From assembly GCF_001202035.1 (NCBI RefSeq), contig NZ_LGHT01000025.1:186001-250000 (forward strand): 64,000 nucleotides of DNA, read 5' to 3'. Below the pieces are notes generated by a model. It saw nothing but the letters and a program-made list of their open reading frames with translations. It was not told the DNA's origin and did not search any database. Positions 9,853 to 20,200 of the stretch are shown piece after piece. The first letter of the stretch is position 1; each line of letters begins with the position of its first letter. Position numbers and translations under genes: made by a program. Source of the stretch: Pseudorhodobacter wandonensis. Lineage in GTDB: Bacteria; Pseudomonadota; Alphaproteobacteria; Rhodobacterales; Rhodobacteraceae.

Positions 9853-11940
9853 ATGAGCAAAACCGAATGGGACCCGTCCCAACCCATCCTCGAGATCACC
9901 AACCTCTCGATTTCTTTCTTCACCCGCCTGCGCGAAATCCCTGCCGTGATGGATTTTTCCTGCACCGTGATGGCGGGCGAGGCGATGGGGTTGGTAGGCG
10001 AATCCGGATGTGGCAAATCGACCGTTGCCCTTGCCGTCATGCGCGACCTTGGCAAGAACGGCAAAATCGTCGCAGGTACAATCAAGTTCAAAGGCCGCGA
10101 CCTGACCACGATGGGCGAGGAAGAGTTGCGCCAGTTGCGCGGCTCGGAAATTGCGATGATCTACCAAGAGCCGATGGCCAGCCTGAACCCCGCGATGACT
10201 GTCGGCGCGCAGCTGGCCGAAGTGCCGATGATCCATGAAGGCATGTCCAAAACGGACGCTTGGGCGCTGGCGCGGCAAATCGTGGCCGATGTCCGCCTGC
10301 CGGACCCTGATCGCATTGTGAACGCCTATCCGCATCAGCTTTCGGGCGGGCAGCAACAGCGCATCGTCATCGCCATGGCCTTGATGTCAAAGCCCGCGTT
10401 GTTGATTTTGGACGAACCCACGACCGCGCTTGATGTGACGGTCGAGGCGGGGATCGTTGATCTGGTTAAGGATTTGGGCAAGAAATACGGCACTTCGATG
10501 CTGTTTATCAGCCACAACCTCGGGCTGGTTCTGGATGTTTGCAACCGGTTATGCGTGATGTATTCCGGCGAGGCGGTTGAGACCGGCAATGTCGCCGAAG
10601 TCTTTGACAAAATGCGTCACCCCTATACGCAGGCGCTGTTCCGCTCTATCCCGCTGCCGACGGCTGACAAAAATTCGCGTCCTCTGGTCGCCATTCCCGG
10701 CAACTTTCCACTGCCGCATGAACGCCCCAAGGGCTGCAACTTTGGCCCGCGTTGTGATTACTTTGAGGCAGGGCGCTGCGATGCGGGGCCGGTTCCGATG
10801 GGTGATACCGGTGGCGACAGGCATGCCTCACGCTGCGTGAAATTCGCCGAGATCGACTGGAACGCGCCTTTGGCGGCGGTCAAAACAACCGAAAGAACGC
10901 CTGTGGGCGAGGTCGTCTTGAAAATGGAAGACCTGCGCAAATATTACGAGGTCAGCGGCGGCTCGCTGTTTGGCGGTGGCGCACAAAAGGTTGTCAAAGC
11001 CAATGAAACGCTGTCGTTTGAGGCGCGCGAAGGTGAAACCTTGGCGATTGTAGGCGAATCCGGATGCGGAAAATCGACCTTTGCCAAGGTGCTGATGGGG
11101 TTGGAAACCGCGACCAGCGGCAAGATTTTCCTTTATAATCAGGATATTCAAGACACACCGATTGAAAAGCGCGCAGTGGATACGGTGTCTTCGGTGCAGA
11201 TGGTGTTTCAAAACCCGTTTGACACGCTGAACCCGTCGATGACGGTCGGGCGGCAGATCATTCGGGCGCTGGAGATTTTTGGCGAAGGCAATTCGGACGA
11301 AGAGCGTCGCAATCGCATGCTGGAACTGATGGACCTTGTAAAGCTGCCGCGCGAGTTTGCCGACCGTATGCCGCGTCAGCTTTCGGGCGGGCAAAAGCAG
11401 CGCGTTGGTATTGCACGGGCCTTTGCCGGCGGGGCCAAGATTGTGGTCGCGGATGAACCGGTGTCTGCGCTGGATGTGTCGGTGCAGGCGGCTGTTACGG
11501 ATTTGCTGATGGAAATCCAGCGCAAGAACCGCACGACCCTGCTGTTCATCAGCCATGATTTGTCGATCGTGCGCTACCTCGCGGACCGCGTGATGGTGAT
11601 GTATCTGGGACATGTCGTCGAACTGGGCACCACCGATCAGGTGTTTAGCCCGCCCTATCATCCCTATACCGAGGCGCTGCTGTCGGCGGTGCCGATTGCC
11701 GACACACGCGTGATTAAAAAGCGGATTGTCTTGGAGGGTGATATTCCGTCGGCGATGAACCCGCCGCCCGGTTGCCCGTTCCAGACGCGGTGCCGTTGGA
11801 AAGATCAGGTGCCAAACGGGCTTTGCGACCGCGAGGTGCCACCGGTCAAGCATCTGGCAACCGGTCATCAGATCAAGTGCCATCTGTCCGACGATATTTT
11901 GACCGAGATGGAGCCGGTTATCACCATCGCGGCCGAATGA
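9853..11940 (+). CDS. Fused dual-ATPase subunit of the oligopeptide-type ABC importer
   Basis: One 695-residue polypeptide carries both ATPase domains (DppD-like then DppF-like). Domain 1 has Walker A GESGCGKST at residues 49-57, signature LSGGQQQR, Walker B LLILDEPTTALD and a C-terminal oligopeptide-transporter tail with Cys residues (CNFGPRC). Domain 2 repeats GESGCGKST near residue 400, then LSGGQKQR, VADEPVSALD and a second Cys-bearing tail (GCPFQTRC). It is last in the receptor-permease-permease-ATPase operon. A strong bidirectional hairpin follows immediately. Confidence 0.94.
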   Translation: MSKTEWDPSQPILEITNLSISFFTRLREIPAVMDFSCTVMAGEAMGLVGESGCGKSTVALAVMRDLGKNGKIVAGTIKFKGRDLTTMGEEELRQLRGSEIAMIYQEPMASLNPAMTVGAQLAEVPMIHEGMSKTDAWALARQIVADVRLPDPDRIVNAYPHQLSGGQQQRIVIAMALMSKPALLILDEPTTALDVTVEAGIVDLVKDLGKKYGTSMLFISHNLGLVLDVCNRLCVMYSGEAVETGNVAEVFDKMRHPYTQALFRSIPLPTADKNSRPLVAIPGNFPLPHERPKGCNFGPRCDYFEAGRCDAGPVPMGDTGGDRHASRCVKFAEIDWNAPLAAVKTTERTPVGEVVLKMEDLRKYYEVSGGSLFGGGAQKVVKANETLSFEAREGETLAIVGESGCGKSTFAKVLMGLETATSGKIFLYNQDIQDTPIEKRAVDTVSSVQMVFQNPFDTLNPSMTVGRQIIRALEIFGEGNSDEERRNRMLELMDLVKLPREFADRMPRQLSGGQKQRVGIARAFAGGAKIVVADEPVSALDVSVQAAVTDLLMEIQRKNRTTLLFISHDLSIVRYLADRVMVMYLGHVVELGTTDQVFSPPYHPYTEALLSAVPIADTRVIKKRIVLEGDIPSAMNPPPGCPFQTRCRWKDQVPNGLCDREVPPVKHLATGHQIKCHLSDDILTEMEPVITIAAE

Positions 11941-11964
11941 AAAAGGGGCCAACTGGCCCCTTTT
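11941..11964. terminator. Bidirectional terminator between the ABC operon and der
   Basis: AAAAGGGGCCA and TGGCCCCTTTT form a near-perfect stem with A-run and T-run flanks on both strands. It lies between two convergent genes and can serve both. Confidence 0.88.
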
Positions 11965-11966
11965 GT

Positions 11967-13445
11967 CTAAAACCGCTGATCTGGGTCTTTGGACGCCTTG
12001 TGCTTGCGCAAGCGCGATGGCGTATGGAACTTTTTATCCTTAAAGGGGTTCCGGTCGCCCTGCCCGCGCAGCGTGATACGGATTGGCGTGCCGGGCATAT
12101 CAAAATGGTCACGCAAGCCATTGACCAGATAACGCTTATAGCTTTCCTGCATCAGATCGGGGTGCGAGCACATTACAATAAAGCCCGGTGGACGGGTTTT
12201 TACCTGTGTCATATAGCGCAGTTTGATGCGGCGGCCGCCGGGGGCCGGAGGCGGGTGCGCCTCGGTCATCGCTTGCAACCAGGTGTTCAAGCGGTTGGTC
12301 GGGATGCGGCGGTTCCAGATGTCATGCGCGCGCATGATGGCCGTGTGCAGCCGGTCCAGCCCGCGGCCGGTTTTGGCAGAAACGGTGACAAGCGGCGCGC
12401 CACGCAACTGCGGCAACAAACGCTCAAAGCTTTCGCGCAGCTCGGCCAGTTTTTCCTGCTTTTCGTCCTCAAGGTCCCATTTGTTCACAGCAACGACGAC
12501 GGCGCGGCCTTCGGTCTCGGCAAAGTCGGCGATGCGCAGATCCTGTTGTTCAAACGGGATTTCCACATCCAGCAACACGACGATCACCTCGGCAAAGCGC
12601 ACGGCGCGCAAGCCGTCCGAGACCGACATTTTTTCGATCTTGTCGCTGATACGTGCCTTTTTGCGCATACCTGCGGTGTCAAAAATCCGCGTCGGCGTGC
12701 CATACCATTCGGTTTTGACCGAGATCGCGTCGCGGGTGATTCCCGCCTCGGGGCCGGTTAACAAGCGGTCTTCACCGATGATCTTGTTGATCAGGGTAGA
12801 TTTGCCAGCGTTCGGCCGACCGATCACTGCGATTTGCAGCGGCTTGGCGGCTGTGGGTTTGTGCCATTCGGGATCGGCCTCTTGATCGGCCTCATCCTCG
12901 GGGATGTCGATGTCAACCAACGGCGCATCGGCCTCGGCGCGTTCCTGAAACTCATCGCCAATCGGGCGCAGCAAGCGATAGAGATCATCGATGCCTTCGC
13001 CATGTTCGGCCGAAATGCGAAGCGGTTCGCCAAGGCCCAAAGACCACGCGTCAATCGCGCCGGCATCACCAGCTTTGCCTTCTGATTTATTCACGCCAAC
13101 GATCACCCGCGCGCCTTTTTTGCGCAGAATGTCAGCAAACACCTCATCCGTGCCGGTCACGCCAACGCGGCCATCCAGCAAGAACAGGCAGACATCGGCC
13201 ATATCAACCGCGCGTTCGGTCAGGCGGCGCATGCGGCCCTGAAGGCTGTCATCGGTGACATCTTCAAGCCCTGCCGTGTCGATCACGGTAAAGCGCAGGT
13301 CAAAGATTTTGCCGTCGCCTTCGCGCAAGTCACGGGTCACGCCCGGCTGGTCATCGACCAGCGCGAGTTTGCGCCCCACAAGGCGGTTGAACAACGTAGA
13401 TTTGCCCACATTGGGGCGGCCAACTATGGCGAGGGTAAAGCTCAT
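11967..13445 (-). CDS. der: Ribosome biogenesis GTPase Der (EngA)
   Basis: Tandem GTPase needed for 50S subunit maturation. The 492-residue protein has two G domains: G1 [10 protein letters not shown] at residues 8-17 with G3 DTAGLE, and a second G1 [11 protein letters not shown] with DTAGMR and NKWDLE. A C-terminal KH-like domain ends in a basic tail. The two G domains are joined by an acidic linker ([16 protein letters not shown]). It is downstream of bamB and the YfgM-like gene, the same yfgM-bamB-der order as in Escherichia coli. Confidence 0.96.
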   Translation of the reverse strand: MSFTLAIVGRPNVGKSTLFNRLVGRKLALVDDQPGVTRDLREGDGKIFDLRFTVIDTAGLEDVTDDSLQGRMRRLTERAVDMADVCLFLLDGRVGVTGTDEVFADILRKKGARVIVGVNKSEGKAGDAGAIDAWSLGLGEPLRISAEHGEGIDDLYRLLRPIGDEFQERAEADAPLVDIDIPEDEADQEADPEWHKPTAAKPLQIAVIGRPNAGKSTLINKIIGEDRLLTGPEAGITRDAISVKTEWYGTPTRIFDTAGMRKKARISDKIEKMSVSDGLRAVRFAEVIVVLLDVEIPFEQQDLRIADFAETEGRAVVVAVNKWDLEDEKQEKLAELRESFERLLPQLRGAPLVTVSAKTGRGLDRLHTAIMRAHDIWNRRIPTNRLNTWLQAMTEAHPPPAPGGRRIKLRYMTQVKTRPPGFIVMCSHPDLMQESYKRYLVNGLRDHFDMPGTPIRITLRGQGDRNPFKDKKFHTPSRLRKHKASKDPDQRF

Positions 13446-13565
13446 CTTGGCCCCTCCGGGGGCAGGTATAGGAATCGCCCGTTTGCAGGGGGCACAGGTC
13501 GGTTTTGCCCCTTTGCAGGGGATTGGGTCAGATCATCAAGCCGTAGGCCATACACGGCTTGGGCG

Positions 13566-14933
13566 TCAACGGAAAGCCTGAAGTTGGCCGTTGCCCGACA
13601 CCACATACAAAACACCCCCCGCCAATGCCGGTGAGGACGCAGCCCCGCCTGGCAACGCGACCGAGCCTGCAAGTGTGCCATCAGTCGGGTTGAACATGCG
13701 GATCAGCCCGTCACCCGAAGCGACGACCAAGCGGCCACCTGCCAGAACGGGGCCATAATGGGCGGTAATCGGCGCACGTTTCTTTTCTTTGGCGGTGGTA
13801 TAGTAGGGCATTTCGGTTTCCCAGATTACCTCACCCGTATTGGCATCAAGGCGCACCAGCTTTGCCTCATCCGAGATCAGGAACACCGAACCGCCAACGG
13901 GCAAGACGGCGCCATAGGCTGCTTCGCGCGCGGACCAGATCTCATTGCCGGTTGCGGTTTCGATCGCGCTGACGCGGCCGCTTTGGTTGCCGACATAGGT
14001 GACAGCACCGTCAACCACCGGATCGCCGGCAATATCGGTGACGCCGGTATAGCCACGGCCCAAGCGCGCGCCCGCAATGCTGGCCGACCAGAGCTTTAGC
14101 CCGCCCTTTTTCAAGACAGCGACAAGATCACCCGAGTCGAAGGGGAACAGAACCGTGCGCGGTGTAACCACAGGCGCACCTGCGCCGATCATACCGGTGA
14201 CCGAGGCCGTTCCCGCCACTTGCCATTCGACCTTTCCGTCTTTGGCGCTGACCGCCCATCCGGTGCCGTCACGGCCGACCACATAGACCAAGCCGTCTTC
14301 GACGGTTGGCGCACCGGCGGCAGGGGCACCCAGCTTTTGCCGCCAGACTACGCCGCCGCTGGCAGGGTCAAGGGCGATCAATTCGCCGTTGCCGGTTGAC
14401 GCAAACACGCGGCCGCTGCCATAGGCAAGGCCACCGCCCGACAGCGCCGGACCACGCGCGCCATCTGGCGCAAGATCGATTGACCAGAGTTTTGCGCCCG
14501 CGGTCGAAACTGCCGTCAGGCCAGTCGCGGCATCCATCGCAAATACACGACCATCGGCGACAATCGGGGCGGCGCTGATGCGGTATTGGCGGCTGTTGCC
14601 TTTGCCGATATCTGCCGACCAGATGCGCACAGGTGCAGCAGAGAGCGTAGCATTTGGCAACAAATGCTGGGCGTTATCCGAGCGATGCGTCCAATCGGCA
14701 TTGACGCGAGCGGCAGGAATGCTGATCGGGACGGATTTGTTTTCAACAACCCCGAATGTATCGGTGGGGGCGGCTTTGCCCTCTTCTACCATGCTTTCGC
14801 TTAGGGGCGCACGGGCATTGAACCGCTCGCCTTGCAAGATAAGCTCCTTTTCGCATCCAGCGAGCAAAGCAAGCCCAGCCAGCAAGCACAGGGTTTTGCC
14901 CGATTTGGTCCGCGTGTCAGAAAAAGCGTTCAT
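13566..14933 (-). CDS. bamB: Outer-membrane assembly lipoprotein BamB-like (PQQ-type beta-propeller)
   Basis: Predicted lipoprotein of the BAM outer-membrane protein insertion machine. It has 455 residues with a lipoprotein signal ending LLAGLALLAGCEK, Cys27 being the likely lipidation site. The body consists of repeated propeller blades with the AMDAATGLTA, ALDPASGGVVW and RLDANTGEVIW pattern. Genomic context next to der and a YfgM-like gene supports BamB over another PQQ-like propeller. The start is ATG at 14931-14933. Confidence 0.88.
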   Translation of the reverse strand: MNAFSDTRTKSGKTLCLLAGLALLAGCEKELILQGERFNARAPLSESMVEEGKAAPTDTFGVVENKSVPISIPAARVNADWTHRSDNAQHLLPNATLSAAPVRIWSADIGKGNSRQYRISAAPIVADGRVFAMDAATGLTAVSTAGAKLWSIDLAPDGARGPALSGGGLAYGSGRVFASTGNGELIALDPASGGVVWRQKLGAPAAGAPTVEDGLVYVVGRDGTGWAVSAKDGKVEWQVAGTASVTGMIGAGAPVVTPRTVLFPFDSGDLVAVLKKGGLKLWSASIAGARLGRGYTGVTDIAGDPVVDGAVTYVGNQSGRVSAIETATGNEIWSAREAAYGAVLPVGGSVFLISDEAKLVRLDANTGEVIWETEMPYYTTAKEKKRAPITAHYGPVLAGGRLVVASGDGLIRMFNPTDGTLAGSVALPGGAASSPALAGGVLYVVSGNGQLQAFR

Positions 14934-15041
14934 ATCCTGTCTGCCCTTTGTCCAGCGCCGGTTGCGCAGTATGTTCTGTCTCTATGTTCTCTGTGCCGAG
15001 AAGTGAAAGCAAGCCTGTGTTACCGGCCTGCCTGCCATAGC

Positions 15042-15701
15042 CTAACTTTTTTCGATTTGTCCGCCCAGTGCCTCGATCATCTGGCCTGCGCGTTGGCGCA
15101 AACCGGTCGGGGCCTCTTGGTCGGTCGAGAGGGTTTGCAATTGCTTGAGCGCGGCATCCGGTTCGCCTGCCTCTATCGACAGGTAGGCCAGTTGTTCCAA
15201 CGCCAGCGTGCGGAAGGCGCGCCCCGGTGCGGTCAGCGGGTCAAGCGCCGCGCGGCGGGATGAGACATCCATATCCGCGCCTGCAAGGATGACACGGCGC
15301 AAAACCGCCAGATCACGATAGAGCTGCGGCACGGTGGCATCATTGGCCACAGCGTCAAGTGCAGCCAAAGAGCCGGCTTTGTCGCCAACCACGTCCGAGG
15401 CCAGCATCAACTTTTGAATGGCAAGACGGTCGGGGTTGCCACCTGCTGTGCTTGCAGCATCCACCAGCGCTTTGCGGCGTGCATCGGGGCTGTTTTCATC
15501 CAATGCGGTCAGCAGCCCGTCACCAAAGGCTTTGGCTTCGGTCGCATGGGTGGCTTTGGTCCATTCGGTATAGGCGGCACCGCCCACGATGCCGATCACC
15601 AAAACCGCGCCAATCCAGCCATACTTGCGGAAGGTCGCAAACAGCCGGTCGCGGCGAACCTCTTCGGTGACCTCTTCGATAAAGCTTTCTGTGTCGCTCA
15701 C
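15042..15701 (-). CDS. YfgM-like tetratricopeptide-domain membrane protein
   Basis: The 219-residue protein has a short N-terminal cytoplasmic part (SDTESFIEEVTEEVRRDRLF), one membrane helix (GWIGAVLVIGIVGGAAYTEW) and an Ala-rich periplasmic helical region typical of the TPR_21/YfgM family. In E. coli YfgM is an ancillary SecYEG/PpiD partner; that role here is an inference. I chose GTG at 15699-15701 because GGAGA lies at proper distance; a TTG four codons upstream is possible. It sits upstream of bamB and der on the same strand. Confidence 0.82.
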   Translation of the reverse strand: MSDTESFIEEVTEEVRRDRLFATFRKYGWIGAVLVIGIVGGAAYTEWTKATHATEAKAFGDGLLTALDENSPDARRKALVDAASTAGGNPDRLAIQKLMLASDVVGDKAGSLAALDAVANDATVPQLYRDLAVLRRVILAGADMDVSSRRAALDPLTAPGRAFRTLALEQLAYLSIEAGEPDAALKQLQTLSTDQEAPTGLRQRAGQMIEALGGQIEKS

Positions 15702-16013
15702 GCCTGTCTCCAATTCTTTGCAACTGTCTTACACGCAAGGCCAAGGGCTTGCCAAGCCCTGCCCCGCCGCCGGCGCAAGCTTCGTGCCGTGATCACCGGC
15801 ATTTCTTTTGAATTGGGCGCAATTTTTCCTATTCGGGTCGCAAAGCCAAGGGTTTCGCACGCTAAGGGCGCGGCTTGCGAGCATTGGTGAAAAAGTTTAC
15901 CCTGAACATAATAGTTTAGCGCGCTTGCGCTGAAATGTATGACCTCCCTGATGCCACGCGATTGCGCGGGTGGATGGTCCGGCAAATTGTCGGCACAACA
16001 TGAAGGCCAGTTT
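15702..16013. other. Divergent intergenic region (YfgM-like gene / RND adaptor)
   Basis: About 310 bp between divergent genes. It presumably holds promoters for both directions. I see no convincing operator, hairpin or small gene in it. Confidence 0.5.
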
Positions 16014-17273
16014 ATGCGTATTTTTCCGTTGCTCACTGCTGCGATCGTGTCGCTGGCGCTGTTTTTACTGGTTTTCCATCGCGACAGGCTTTTGGCCTTT
16101 GCGGCGGGCGATGCGCCGGCCGAGAGTGCAGCTGCGACAGGCCAAACAATCGACGCGCCCCCCCCAGATCAAGGCGGCGAGCAAGAGCGCAAAGTATCGG
16201 TTTTGGTGCAGCGCAGCGCGGCGCAATTGGTTGACAGCACGATTTTGGCCCGTGGCCGGACCGAGGCGGCGCGGCAAGTTGAGGTGAAATCCGAAACTTC
16301 GGGGCTTGTGGTATCTGAACCGTTGCGACGCGGCGCCTATGTCAGCGCGGGCGAACCGCTGTGTGTTTTGGATACTGGCACGCGTGACGCCCAGCTGAAA
16401 GAGGCACAGGCACGGCTGCTTGAGGCCAGCAGCCGCACACCCGAGGCACAATCGCGGTTGATCGAGGCACAGGCCAAACTGGCCGAAGCCGAGATCAACG
16501 CGCGGGCGGCGTCGCGGCTGAGCCAGGACGGGTATGCCTCGGACAGCCGCGTGGCGGCGACGACGGCGGCGATCGAATCTGCACGGGCGGGGGTTCGTTC
16601 GGCGGATGCAGGGGTGTCAGGGGCGCTTTCGGGCATTCGATCTGCCGAGGCGGCAGTAGAGGCGGCCGAGCGTGAAATGGAGCGGCTGACCTTGCGGGCA
16701 CCGTTTCACGGGCTGCTGGAAACCGATACGGCCGAGTTGGGGGCTTTGTTACAACCGGGGTCGCCCTGTGCGATCGTTATCCAGTTGGACCCGATCAAGC
16801 TGGTAGGATTTCTGGCGGAAACCGATGTTGATAAGGTGAGCGTCGGGGCGTTGGCACGTGCGCGCCTTGCCTCGGGGCGCGAGGCCTTGGGGCGGGTGAC
16901 CTTTGTCAGCCGTTCGGCCGACCCGCAGACGCGGACTTTTCGCATAGAGGTGACGGTTGCCAATGACGGCCTGACCATCCGCGACGGGCAAACCGCCGAA
17001 TTGATGATTGCCACGGCGGGCAAGCCTGCACATTTGCTGCCCGCTTCGGCGCTGACGCTGGATGACGCGGGGCGGTTGGGGGTGCGCACGGTATCGGCCG
17101 ACAATCGGGCCGCATTCATGCCCGTGACGTTGCAACGTGACACGATTGACGGGGTTTGGGTCGAAGGTTTGCCCGAAACGGTGGATGTAATCGTGGTGGG
17201 GCAAGAGTTTGTGATTGATGGGGTGGCCCTTGAGGTCACGTTCAAGAACGCGCCTGCAGGTGACGGCAAATGA
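16014..17273 (+). CDS. RND efflux periplasmic adaptor (membrane fusion) protein
   Basis: Links an RND pump to an outer-membrane channel. From ATG 16014 it has 419 residues with one N-terminal membrane/signal segment (PLLTAAIVSLALFLLVFH). A lipoyl-like half (VKSETSGLVVSEPLRRGAYV) follows, then an Ala/Glu-rich coiled-coil hairpin around residues 120-220, the second lipoyl half (LTLRAPFHGLLETD) and a beta-barrel. An upstream in-frame ATG at 15939 would add 25 non-family residues. The stop overlaps the pump start in ATGA, so the two are translationally coupled. Confidence 0.9.
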   Translation: MRIFPLLTAAIVSLALFLLVFHRDRLLAFAAGDAPAESAAATGQTIDAPPPDQGGEQERKVSVLVQRSAAQLVDSTILARGRTEAARQVEVKSETSGLVVSEPLRRGAYVSAGEPLCVLDTGTRDAQLKEAQARLLEASSRTPEAQSRLIEAQAKLAEAEINARAASRLSQDGYASDSRVAATTAAIESARAGVRSADAGVSGALSGIRSAEAAVEAAEREMERLTLRAPFHGLLETDTAELGALLQPGSPCAIVIQLDPIKLVGFLAETDVDKVSVGALARARLASGREALGRVTFVSRSADPQTRTFRIEVTVANDGLTIRDGQTAELMIATAGKPAHLLPASALTLDDAGRLGVRTVSADNRAAFMPVTLQRDTIDGVWVEGLPETVDVIVVGQEFVIDGVALEVTFKNAPAGDGK

Positions 17274-20200
17274 TCGGCATAGTTGACTGGGCTGCAAGCC
17301 GTGCCCGCATGGTGGTGGCATTTGTTGTGCTATCGCTGCTGGCGGGCAGTTTTGCCTATTTCTCGCTGCCCAAAGAGGGCGAGCCGGATATTGAAATTCC
17401 CGCGTTGTTTGTGTCGGTTCCTTTTCCCGGTATTTCGGCGGCTGATTCTGAAACGCTGTTGGTCAAGGTTATGGAAACCGAGCTATCGGGGCTGGACGGG
17501 TTGAAAAAGATTTCCGGCACTGCGGCGGAAAACTATGGTGGTGTGGCGCTGGAGTTTGAGTTTGGTTGGGACAAAACCAAGATCATCGCCGATGTGCGCG
17601 ACAAGATGAACACCGCCGAGGCCAAGTTTCCGGCAGGCGCAGACAAATACTCGATTTCCGAGATCAACTTTTCCGAATTCCCGATCATCATCGTGGCGCT
17701 ATCGGGTCAGGTGCCGGAACGCACCCTGCTGCGCGCGGCCAAATCGATGCAAGACCGTATCGAGAGCATGGATTCGGTGTTGAAGGCCGAGCTTGCAGGC
17801 CACCGCGACGAGATGCTGGAGGTGGTGATCGACCCTTTGCGGCTAGAGGCCTATAACGTCACCGCAGCCGAGCTGATTGCGGTGGTGAAGAACAACAATC
17901 AGTTGATTGCTGCGGGCGAAGTGGAAACTGCGAACGGCGCCTATGCGGTGAAAATCCCGTCATCGTTCAAGACACCGGCGCAGGTTTATGCGCTGCCTGT
18001 CAAGGTGAATGGTGACCGCGTGGTGACCTTGGGTGAGCTGGCCGATATTCGCCTGACCTTTGAGGACCGCACCGGCACGGCACGGTTTAACGGCGAAACC
18101 ACGGTGGCCATTCAGGTGGTCAAGCGCAAAGGCTTTAACCTGATCGATACCACTGCCGAGGTGCGGCGTTTGGTTGAGGTCGAGCGCGCAAGCTGGCCGC
18201 AGGAAATGCGCGACGCGGTAGAAGTGCGGGCGTCTTTGGACCAGTCGAGCCAAGTGGAAAGCATGGTCAGCCAGTTGGAAGGCTCGGTTCTGACGGCGAT
18301 TGCGCTGGTGATGATTGTGGTTTTGGCGGCACTTGGTACGCGCTCGGCGCTGTTGGTGGGCTTTGCGATTCCGACCTCGTTTTTGCTGTGTTTTGTGTTG
18401 CTGGCGATTATGGGGATTACGGTGTCGAACATCGTAATGTTCGGGCTGATCTTGGCCGTGGGTATGCTGGTCGATGGCGCGATTGTGGTGGTGGAATACG
18501 CCGACACGCGGATTTCCGAGGGGTCTGGCCCGATGGCGGCCTATACCGAAGCCGCCAAGCGGATGTTCTGGCCGGTCGTGTCATCAACTGCGACGACGCT
18601 TTGTGCGTTCTTGCCGATGCTGTTCTGGCCGGGTGTACCGGGGCAGTTCATGGGGATGCTGCCGGTCACGCTGATCTTTGTGCTATCGGCCAGCTTGATC
18701 GTGGCGCTGATTTACCTGCCGGTTCTGGGCGGCGTTTCGGGGCGCATCAGCCGCAAGTTTGACAACACGGCCAAGCTGCTAAAGCCCTTGCCGTGGTTGG
18801 TGCGGGCGGCGTTGGTGCCGCCATCCATGTATCTGATTTTTCTGGGCGCGATGCAGATGCTGAACCCTGCCTATCTGTTGGGGGCCGCGGCGCCTAGCGG
18901 TGCAATGGCGATTGTGCCGGGGGCGCTGCTGTTTGTCTTGGGGGCGGCTTTGACCTCGATCACCATGAACGCAGCCCGCATCGCGCGCAAACCCCGTGCG
19001 ATTTCGGGCCGCTATAGGCGCACCCCCTTTGGTTACTTTACCCATGCGATTGCCGGCAATCCGGTGATGCCGGTGGTGTCCATAGTCGCTGTGCTGTCGG
19101 TGGTAGGGTTTACGTTCAATTATTTTGGCACCCATTCCAAAGGCGTCGAGTTCTTTGTCGAATCGGAAACCGAGCAGGCGATTGTATATGTCCGCGCGCG
19201 GGGCAACCTGTCGCTGACTGAAAAAGATGCGCTGCTAAAGCAGGCCGAGGATATTATTCTGAGCACCAAAGGCGTGGACAGCGCTTTTGCCTTTGCCGGC
19301 ACCGGTGGGTTGAATTCAAACACCGGGGGCGCGCAGGCCCCGCTGGATACTATCGGGCAGGTGCAGGTTGAAATGATTCCGTGGAAAGACCGCGCGGGCA
19401 TAGCCGAGCTGGATGGCGATCTGGTGTTGGACCGCATCATGGCCAAGCTGGACAAACTGCCAGGGATTGAGACCGAGGCGTTAAGCCAAAGCCGCGGGCC
19501 TGCCAGTGGCAAGCCTATTCATTTGCGGCTGAAGGGTGATAGCTTTGACGCCTTGGCGCAGGCCGTGGCCACTGTGCGCGCCAAGATGGAGTCGATGCCC
19601 GGCACGATCGGGTTGGAAGACACGCGCCCCTTGCCCGGTATCGATTGGCAGATTGATGTGGATGTGGAAAAGGCCGGCCGTTTTGGCGCCGATGTAGCGA
19701 CGGTGGGCGGCATGGTGCAGCTGGTCACGCGCGGGGTGCTGCTGGATACGATGCGGGTTGACAGCTCGGATGAGGAAATTGAGATCCGCGTGCGCCTGCC
19801 CGAACATGACCGCGTGCTGTCGACCCTGGACACGCTAAAGGTGCGGACCCGTGATGGTTTGGTGCCGTTGTCGAATTTTATCAGCCGCACGCCGGTGAAA
19901 AAGCTAGGGCGCATCGACCGCATTGATCAAAACCGCTATTACGACGTCAAGGCCGATGTCGCACCCGGCCTTGTGGCTGTCAAAGAAAAGCTGACCGGCG
20001 GGGGCACTGCGATTATCGGCACCGCCAAGCAGCGCGATGCCGAGGCAACCAGCCCCAAAGATCTGGATGGTGGCGATTATGGCTATAGCCTGATCGACAG
20101 CACCAAACCCGTTGACAGCGTGGCAAAGGCCGATCTGATACTTGAGCCGATCAACGCCAATGAACGGATTGCCGTGCTGACGGATTGGCTGACCGAGGCA